From Paracoccaceae bacterium (GTDB taxonomy: Bacteria; Pseudomonadota; Alphaproteobacteria; Rhodobacterales; Rhodobacteraceae), in NCBI GenBank assembly GCA_003511785.1, contig DOIS01000034.1, forward strand, positions 1-11,533: a DNA stretch of 11,533 nucleotides, read 5' to 3'. Each line of letters begins with the position of its first letter. Positions within the stretch are counted from its first letter, which is position 1. Positions 6,732 through 11,533 of the stretch are shown here, piece by piece. Both the position numbers and the translations under genes were made by a program. Below the pieces are notes generated by a model that saw nothing but the letters and a program-made list of their open reading frames with translations, did no database searches and was not told the origin of the DNA.

Positions 6732-7208
6732 TCAGGCGCGCGGCGCGGCGGCCTCGAGGTCGGGCATACGGCCGGAGAGCATGGTTTCCATCGAGAAATG
6801 CCCGGTCACGGTTTCGAGTTCCGTCCCGGTGGTCAGCTGCCGATACACCCGGTCATATCCGGCCATGCCCTGCGTCACGATCTTGAGCATGTAGTCCCAG
6901 TCGCCGCCGATCCGGTGCATCTCGACCACCTCGGGGATGCGGGCGACGTGATCGCGGAACCGTTCGGCCCAGTCGATGGAATGGTTGCGGGTGCGGATCA
7001 TCACGAACACGGTCAGATCGAACCCCAGGGCGGCCAGGTCGATACACGGGCGGCTTCCCTTGACGATCCCGGCGGCCTCCAGGCGCTTCAGCCGCCGCCA
7101 GAGCGCGTTCTGCGACAGGCCGATCCGTTCGGCCAGCTTGCGCTGAGGGGCCGAGGCATCTTGGTGCAGTACCATCAGGAGGCGTTTATCCATGCGGTCG
7201 ATTTTCAT
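6732..7208 (-). CDS. Lrp/AsnC-family transcriptional regulator
   Basis: This 158-residue protein has the standard two-domain layout of the family. Residues 4-60 form the N-terminal helix-turn-helix (MDKRLLMVLHQDASAPQRKL, then IGLSQNALWRRLKRLEAAGIV), and residues 65-145 form the RAM ligand-binding domain, with GGDWDYMLKI at 101-110 where effector-binding family members have a GxxDY-type motif. Such proteins form dimers to octamers and sense amino acids or related small molecules. The ATG at 7208 starts MKIDRMD; an internal ATG at 7193 would still keep the helix-turn-helix. Neither start has a strong ribosome site. The gene faces away from the class V PLP enzyme across a 172-base gap, the usual layout for a local Lrp-type regulator that controls its neighbour and itself. 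The ligand cannot be read from the sequence. Confidence 0.92.
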   Translation of the reverse strand: MKIDRMDKRLLMVLHQDASAPQRKLAERIGLSQNALWRRLKRLEAAGIVKGSRPCIDLAALGFDLTVFVMIRTRNHSIDWAERFRDHVARIPEVVEMHRIGGDWDYMLKIVTQGMAGYDRVYRQLTTGTELETVTGHFSMETMLSGRMPDLEAAAPRA

Positions 7209-7380
7209 GCGCGGTCCATCATCGGGGAGTCATTGTCTATCAAAATGCTGCGCCGATACCCATTTTGCAAAGTTGTGGCACGAAAAATATGGAAGAAGAT
7301 AGGAGATTTGTGAAAAAATCTCGCGATCCGGTTGTTAATCTCTGCATGACATTGCCCCGACTGCAGGAAAGGACACCGCC
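7209..7380. promoter_or_regulatory. Divergent promoter region between the lrp-like and class V PLP-enzyme genes
   Basis: This A+T-richer gap should hold both promoters. Two symmetric elements stand out: TTTGCAAA at 7264-7271 and a perfect inverted repeat GAGATTT-N6-AAATCTC at 7303-7322. Both are candidate Lrp-type operators. Possible core elements (TTGTGA at 7308-7313, GTTAAT at 7334-7339) are spaced 20 bases apart, longer than usual, so I do not call a promoter from them. AGGAAAGGA at 7367-7375 is the ribosome binding site of the plus-strand gene. Confidence 0.55.
7303..7322. repeat. Perfect inverted repeat, candidate Lrp-type operator
   Basis: GAGATTT (7303-7309) and AAATCTC (7316-7322) are exact reverse complements separated by six bases. 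The site is about 60 bases before the plus-strand ATG and overlaps any plausible promoter there. Its function is inferred from position and symmetry only. Confidence 0.45.
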
Positions 7381-8814
7381 ATGCCCGCCGATCTCTGCCC
7401 CCTTGCCCGGTTCCGCGACCAGCTTAGCGCCCAGGCCGACCCCCGGAAGGCCCTTGCCCGGGGGCTGATCGGGGCCGATCGGGTCATCGACACGCCGACC
7501 GGGCCGCGGCGCCTAGTCTATGCCGATTACGTGGCCTCGGGCCGGGCGCTGAGCCAGGTCGAGGATTTCATACGTGACGAGGTGCTGCCCTTCTACGCCA
7601 ACACCCATACCGAGGCCTCCTTCTGCGGGGCCTATTCCACGCGGCTGCGCGAGGCGGCCCGCGCCACCGTCGCCGGGCATTGCGGGGCGAATGCGCGGGA
7701 TCATGCGGTGATCTTCGGGGGCAGCGGAGCCACCACCGGGCTCAATCAACTGGTTCACCTGCTGGACCTGCGCGGATCGCTGGCCCGTGGCGAAGCGGTC
7801 ACGGTGCTGACCGGGCCTTATGAGCATCACTCGAACCTTTTGCCCTGGCGTGAAAGCGGCGCCCGCGTCGAGGAGGTCGCCGAGGCGCCGGAGGGCGGGC
7901 CGGACATCGACGCTCTGGCGCGTGCCCTGGCACGCCACGCCGCGCGGGGCCGCGTGATCGTCGCCATGAGTGCAGCATCCAACGTCACCGGCATCTGCGC
8001 CGACGTGGCCGCGGTCACGGCACTGGTCAAGCGCCATGGCGCGGCGATGGTCTGGGACTATGCCGCGGGCGCGCCCTATCTGCCGATGACGATGACGCCC
8101 GGCGGGCACGAGATCGACGCCATCGTGTTCTCGCCGCACAAGTTCATCGGCGGGCCGGGCGCAAGCGGTGTTCTGGTGCTGCGCCGCGACGCGGTGCGCG
8201 CCGCGCGGCCCTATCGCACCGGGGGCGGCACGGTGGATTTCGTCAACGGCGCGACCCATGATTACCTGGCCGAGTTGGAGGCGCGCGAGGAGGGCGGCAC
8301 GCCCAACATCCCCGGCGATATCCGGGCGGCGCTGGCGCTGATCGTCAAGGAGGTGATCGGGCAGGAATTCATCACCGCCCGCAACGCGGCCCTCACTGCC
8401 CGCGCCTTTGACGCCTGGGGCAGGGAGCCGGCGATCGACCTGCTTGCGCCACGGCACCGCAACCGGCTGCCGATCTTCTCGTTCACCGTGGCGGGCGGGA
8501 TGCTCCCGGCGCAGGATTTCACCGAGGTGCTGTCGCGGTACTTCGGCATCCAGGCACGCGGCGGCTGCGCCTGCGCCGGCCCTTATGCGCACCGGCTTCT
8601 GGGGATCGGCGCGGCGCGCTCCGAGGCGCTGCGCAGGGAGATCGCCGCCGGGCAGATCCGGGACAAGCCCGGTTTCGTGAGACTGAATTTCAGCGTTCTG
8701 ATGGCGGAGGAGACCGTGGAATTCATCCTCGGGGCAGTGGCGGAGCTTGCACGAGGCACCCTACCGGGCGAGGCCCCAACCGAGCGGCGGCAGGACGTGC
8801 AAGCGATGGCGTGA
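7381..8814 (+). CDS. Class V aminotransferase-fold PLP enzyme, cysteine desulfurase / selenocysteine lyase-like
   Basis: This 477-residue cytosolic PLP enzyme belongs to fold type I, class V (NifS/SufS-like). Visible landmarks are GGSGATTGLN (113-122) for phosphate binding, EHHSNLLPW (148-156) with the cofactor-stacking histidine, VWDYAAG (224-230) with Asp226 for the pyridine nitrogen, SPHKFIGGPG (251-260) with the Schiff-base lysine Lys254, and EGGTPNIPGDIRAAL (304-318). RGGCACAGP (393-401) aligns with the SufS loop RTGHHCAQP, so Cys398 sits where the catalytic cysteine is; Cys396 replaces one of the histidines. It is about 70 residues longer than SufS. No suf or isc genes are nearby; the neighbours are a divergent Lrp regulator and a TRAP transporter, which argues for a catabolic role on an amino-acid-like substrate rather than iron-sulfur assembly. 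The ATG follows AGGAAAGGA. The substrate is unknown. Confidence 0.88.
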   Translation: MPADLCPLARFRDQLSAQADPRKALARGLIGADRVIDTPTGPRRLVYADYVASGRALSQVEDFIRDEVLPFYANTHTEASFCGAYSTRLREAARATVAGHCGANARDHAVIFGGSGATTGLNQLVHLLDLRGSLARGEAVTVLTGPYEHHSNLLPWRESGARVEEVAEAPEGGPDIDALARALARHAARGRVIVAMSAASNVTGICADVAAVTALVKRHGAAMVWDYAAGAPYLPMTMTPGGHEIDAIVFSPHKFIGGPGASGVLVLRRDAVRAARPYRTGGGTVDFVNGATHDYLAELEAREEGGTPNIPGDIRAALALIVKEVIGQEFITARNAALTARAFDAWGREPAIDLLAPRHRNRLPIFSFTVAGGMLPAQDFTEVLSRYFGIQARGGCACAGPYAHRLLGIGAARSEALRREIAAGQIRDKPGFVRLNFSVLMAEETVEFILGAVAELARGTLPGEAPTERRQDVQAMA

Positions 8815-9013
8815 ACAGCCCAACAGAGCTGTTTGCGACGTATCGTTTGAAACCATCCGCCCCGCAACCGGGCAGGGCGGGTTGCGCCGGCTGGGCGAAG
8901 CTCAGGGGTGATAACGCGGTCGTGCGCGCCGCCAGGGTTCCGGCGATCCGCGCCCCCTTTCGCTCGGTGTCCAAAAGCGCGAGGGTCCGGCAAATCTCGG
9001 GAGGAGGCGGATC
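8815..9013. other. Gap between the PLP enzyme and the TRAP transporter, with a hairpin
   Basis: This 199-base stretch contains an inverted repeat, CGCAACC (8863-8869) with GGTTGCG (8880-8886), around a 10-base loop. No T run follows it, so it is not a standard intrinsic terminator. I find no clear -35/-10 pair. The TRAP genes could be read through from the PLP enzyme or have their own promoter here. AGGAGG at 9002-9007 is the ribosome site of the next gene. Confidence 0.4.
9002..9007 (+). promoter_or_regulatory. Ribosome binding site setting a GTG start
   Basis: A perfect AGGAGG lies 6 bases before the GTG at 9014, which decides this non-ATG start for the TRAP small permease. Confidence 0.75.
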
Positions 9014-9505
9014 GTGATAAAGGCCCTCGACGGGCTGAACGAGATCGTGGGGCGCATCGTGTCGGTCGTCGCGGTGATCTTCGCGGCGATCATCATCTAT
9101 GACGTCATCATGCGCTATGTGTTCAGCGAACCGACCCGCTGGGCGTTCGACGTGTCGAAACAGATGTTCGGCTTCTACTTCGTCCTGTTGGGCGGCTATG
9201 CGCTGCGCCACAAGGCGCATGTGCGGGTCGACATCCTGACCGAGAACTTCTCGCACAACACCCAGCGGGTGGTGGACGTGCTGGGATACCTGATCTTCTT
9301 CTTTCCCTTCGCCTGGGTCTTTCTCACCCGGTCCTGGGAATTCGCGCTGCGGTCGTGGAACCAGGGCGAAGTGACCTATGGTGCGATCCAGATGCCGGTC
9401 TATCCGCTGAAGATGGCGATGTGCGCGGCCGCCGCGCTGCTGCTGCTCCAGGGCATCGCCGAGGTGCTGAAGCTGATCCTCGACCGGCAGGAGGGCCGCG
9501 CATGA
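9014..9505 (+). CDS. TRAP transporter small permease (DctQ family)
   Basis: This 163-residue inner-membrane protein is the small subunit of a tripartite ATP-independent periplasmic transporter, which imports organic acids with sodium or proton. Four membrane helices are visible: about residues 12-37 (VGRIVSVVAVIFAAIIIYDVI, then MRYVF), 46-64 (DVSKQMFGFYFVLLGGYAL), 84-106 and 131-155. The RYVF after helix 1, and GGYALRHKAHVRVD after helix 2, are typical of DctQ proteins. The start is GTG with a perfect AGGAGG upstream. The stop overlaps the ATG of the large permease (ATGA at 9502-9505), so the two membrane subunits are translationally coupled. It is the first gene of the Q-M-P set. Confidence 0.92.
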   Translation: MIKALDGLNEIVGRIVSVVAVIFAAIIIYDVIMRYVFSEPTRWAFDVSKQMFGFYFVLLGGYALRHKAHVRVDILTENFSHNTQRVVDVLGYLIFFFPFAWVFLTRSWEFALRSWNQGEVTYGAIQMPVYPLKMAMCAAAALLLLQGIAEVLKLILDRQEGRA

Positions 9506-10827
9506 ACCCGGAACTCATCGCGCTCTTCATGTTCGGCCTGCTGGTGGTGGGCCTGTTCATGGGGCATCCGCTGGCCTTCGTGCTGGGCGGCACGGCGGTT
9601 GTCACGGCCGTCGTCGCGGGCAAGCCCATGGTGCTGGGCATCGTCATCAACCGAATCTTCGGCGACGTGCTGGACAATTACACGCTGATCGCCATTCCGC
9701 TCTTCGTGCTGATGGCGCGGTTTCTATCCGACTCGGGCGTCACGGATCGAATGTTCGAGACCCTGCGCCTGCTGATGGCGCGGGTGCGGGGCGGGCTGGC
9801 GCTGGCAGTGGTGTTCATCTCGATCCTGCTGGCGGCGACGACGGGCATCATCGGCGCGTCGATCACCGTGATGGGGGTGATGGCGCTGCGGCCGATGCTG
9901 CAATATGGCTATGCGCCGACGCTGACCACGGGCGTGATCGCCGCCTCGGGCTGCCTGGGCATTCTCATTCCACCCTCGATCATGCTGATCCTGATGGCGT
10001 CCTATTCGCCGCTTTCGGTGGGCGAGCTCTTCGCGGGCTCGATGTTGCCCGGCGTGCTGCTGGGTCTGAGCTATGCGCTCTATGTCTACGTGGTCTCGGT
10101 GCTGCGCCCGGACCTGGCGCCCATGGTCGAGGCCGACGAGAAGATCGGCCGCGGCGCGCTGATGCGGATGCTGGTGATCGAGGCGCTGCCGCCGCTGGTG
10201 CTGATCTTCGGCATCCTGGGTTCGCTGCTGGCCGGGATCGCCACGGCGACCGAGGCCAGCGCGATCGGCGCGGCGCTGGCGCTGCTCATCGTGATCGCGC
10301 GCAAACGCTTCCGCTGGGACACGTTCTACGGGGCGATGCTCGAGACCGGGCGCACCTCGGCCATGATCCTGTTCATCGTCGTGGGCGCCACCGCCTTCAC
10401 CGGCGTGTTCAACATCATCGGCGGCCTGCGCGCCACGCAGGAGCTGATCCACGGGCTGGAGATGGAGCCCTGGATGCTCATCGCCATGATGATGTTCGTG
10501 GTCTTCATTCTGGGCGCTTTCCTGGACTGGACCGGGATCGTGCTCCTGTCCTTCCCGATCTTCCTGCCGATCATCCAGGAGATGCCCGATGTCAGCCTGC
10601 TGTGGTTCGTGGTGCTGATGGCCGTGGTTCTTCAGACCTCGTTCCTGACGCCACCATTCGGATACGCGCTGTTCTATCTGCGCGCCATTGCCCCGCCCGA
10701 GGTGCGCATCCAGCATATCGTGCTGGGCGTGCTGCCCTTCATCGCGCTGATCGTGGCCATGTGCCTGCTGGTCGCGGGATTCCCCGGCCTCGTCACATGG
10801 CTGCCGGACGTGCTCTATACAAAGTAA
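9502..10827 (+). CDS. TRAP transporter large permease (DctM family)
   Basis: This 441-residue integral membrane protein of the IT superfamily is the ion-coupled translocation subunit of the TRAP transporter. It is hydrophobic throughout, consistent with about a dozen membrane segments. Conserved stretches include GHPLAFVLGG near the N-terminus, NYTLIAIPLFVLMARFLSDSG, SGCLGILIPPSIMLILMA, LAGIATATEASAIGA, DWTGIVLLSFPIFLPI and TSFLTPPFGYALFYL. The length is within the family range. The ATG at 9502 is chosen because it overlaps the small permease stop and begins the first helix directly; a longer upstream reading would run through the small permease in another frame. The binding-protein gene follows after 26 bases. 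Confidence 0.95.
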   Translation: MNPELIALFMFGLLVVGLFMGHPLAFVLGGTAVVTAVVAGKPMVLGIVINRIFGDVLDNYTLIAIPLFVLMARFLSDSGVTDRMFETLRLLMARVRGGLALAVVFISILLAATTGIIGASITVMGVMALRPMLQYGYAPTLTTGVIAASGCLGILIPPSIMLILMASYSPLSVGELFAGSMLPGVLLGLSYALYVYVVSVLRPDLAPMVEADEKIGRGALMRMLVIEALPPLVLIFGILGSLLAGIATATEASAIGAALALLIVIARKRFRWDTFYGAMLETGRTSAMILFIVVGATAFTGVFNIIGGLRATQELIHGLEMEPWMLIAMMMFVVFILGAFLDWTGIVLLSFPIFLPIIQEMPDVSLLWFVVLMAVVLQTSFLTPPFGYALFYLRAIAPPEVRIQHIVLGVLPFIALIVAMCLLVAGFPGLVTWLPDVLYTK

Positions 10828-10853
10828 GTTCAACCACCAAAGGGAGAGACGAC

Positions 10854-11533
10854 ATGACGTTCAAACCAACTGCCTTCGCGGCGCTGGCCGCCGCGACGCT
10901 GGCCGGGCCCGCCCTGGCCCAGGACAGCTGGACCATGACCACCACCTGGCCCTCGTCGCTGGAACTGATCGAGACCGACCGTAAATTCGTCGATCTGGCC
11001 AACAAGCTGACCGGCGGCGAGCTGACCATCGAGTTCTTCGAGGGCGGCAGCCTCGTGCCCTCGGGTGAGGTGTTCGGCGCGGTCGAGAGCGGCACCATCC
11101 AGGCCGGCGCCGACTGGCCGGGCTATTGGGCGGGGCGCGATGCGGCCTTCTCGCCGCTGGCCACCACGCCCTCGCTGTTCAACGCGGTGGATTACGTCAA
11201 CTGGATCCAGCAATGGGGCGGTGCCGATCTCTATAACGAGATCTATGGCCAATTCGGCATGGTCTATCTGCCCTATGGCGTGACCAACAACGAATCCGGT
11301 TTCCGCACCAACGAGCCGATCCGCAACCTCGACGATCTTCAGGGCAAGCGCCTGCGCCTGTCGGGGCTGGAGCAGGGCAAGCTGCTCGAGCAGCTGGGCG
11401 GCAACCAAGTCTCGATGGCCGGCGGCGAAATCTACCAGTCGCTGGAGCGCGGCGTGATCGACGGGGCCGAGTTCTCGACCCCCAACGTGGACTGGTCGGC
11501 GGGCTTCCAGCAGGAGCAATGCCCAAAAGTTGG
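10854..11533 (+). CDS. TRAP transporter substrate-binding protein (DctP family, TakP-like), partial at right edge
   Basis: This is the periplasmic solute receptor of the TRAP system. The ATG follows AGGGAGAG, and the frame stays open to the window end, giving 226 residues of an expected 350-370. Residues 1-22 are a Sec signal peptide ending ALA before QDSW. The mature part has TTTWPSSLEL (29-38), FFEGGSLVPSGEVF (61-74), PGYWAG (89-94), GKRLRLSG (164-171) with Arg168 at the position of the conserved carboxylate-binding arginine, AGGEIYQSLERGVIDGAEFS (189-208), and Asp213. This pattern resembles the alpha-keto-acid-binding TakP group more than the C4-dicarboxylate DctP group, so a monocarboxylate such as a 2-oxo acid is the likeliest ligand. 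The last few residues before the edge (QQEQCPKV) do not look like the family and may be contig-end error. Confidence 0.9.
   Translation, partial: MTFKPTAFAALAAATLAGPALAQDSWTMTTTWPSSLELIETDRKFVDLANKLTGGELTIEFFEGGSLVPSGEVFGAVESGTIQAGADWPGYWAGRDAAFSPLATTPSLFNAVDYVNWIQQWGGADLYNEIYGQFGMVYLPYGVTNNESGFRTNEPIRNLDDLQGKRLRLSGLEQGKLLEQLGGNQVSMAGGEIYQSLERGVIDGAEFSTPNVDWSAGFQQEQCPKV

Noticed and set aside
7218..7236. Possible FNR-like site near ATTGTCTATCAAAA
   Set aside because: The half-sites TTGTC and ATCAA are separated by one base instead of four, so it does not fit the 14-base FNR site.
9724..10833. Long minus-strand open frame opposite the TRAP large permease
   Set aside because: It is a His/Gln/Asp-rich mirror of a membrane protein with full family similarity on the plus strand.

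Overview
The window looks like chromosome of an alphaproteobacterium, most likely a Rhodobacteraceae (Roseobacter-type) member. The grounds are the high G+C content, the many TRAP-transporter genes, a twin-arginine flavoprotein paired with a multiheme cytochrome, and two FNR/FnrL-type boxes. This placement is inference from gene content, not a phylogeny. No RNA gene, CRISPR array, insertion sequence or phage gene was seen.

Left part (about 1-4390), minus strand, in transcription order: a small excisionase-like helix-turn-helix protein whose stop overlaps the start of a Kef-type CPA2 cation:proton antiporter with an RCK domain; then an FNR box; then a Tat-exported FAD flavoprotein of the flavocytochrome c / fumarate reductase family, followed 3 bases later by a secreted hexaheme c-type cytochrome. 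The last two should form a periplasmic terminal reductase, with electrons passing from the quinol pool through the hemes to FAD and then to an unidentified acceptor. A second FNR box at 4372-4385 lies between the helix-turn-helix/antiporter pair and a divergent tandem universal stress protein gene. Its spacing suits an oxygen-regulated promoter in both directions. The left third therefore reads as an anaerobic-respiration and stress module.

Four lesions interrupt genes in this module as read: two frameshifts in the flavoprotein, one in the antiporter and one amber codon in the helix-turn-helix gene. None was seen in the other 7 kb. They may be real decay or draft-quality errors.

Middle part (4451-7208): the universal stress protein (+), a CNNM/CBS/CorC-type membrane protein (-) and an Lrp/AsnC regulator (-). 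All are intact.

Right part (7381-11533), plus strand: a class V PLP enzyme of the cysteine desulfurase fold, divergent from the Lrp regulator, then a TRAP transporter in the order small permease, large permease, binding protein. The binding protein resembles the alpha-keto-acid (TakP-like) group and runs off the right edge. The Lrp regulator probably controls the PLP enzyme and possibly the transporter, which would make this an uptake-plus-catabolism unit for an organic or amino-acid-derived acid.
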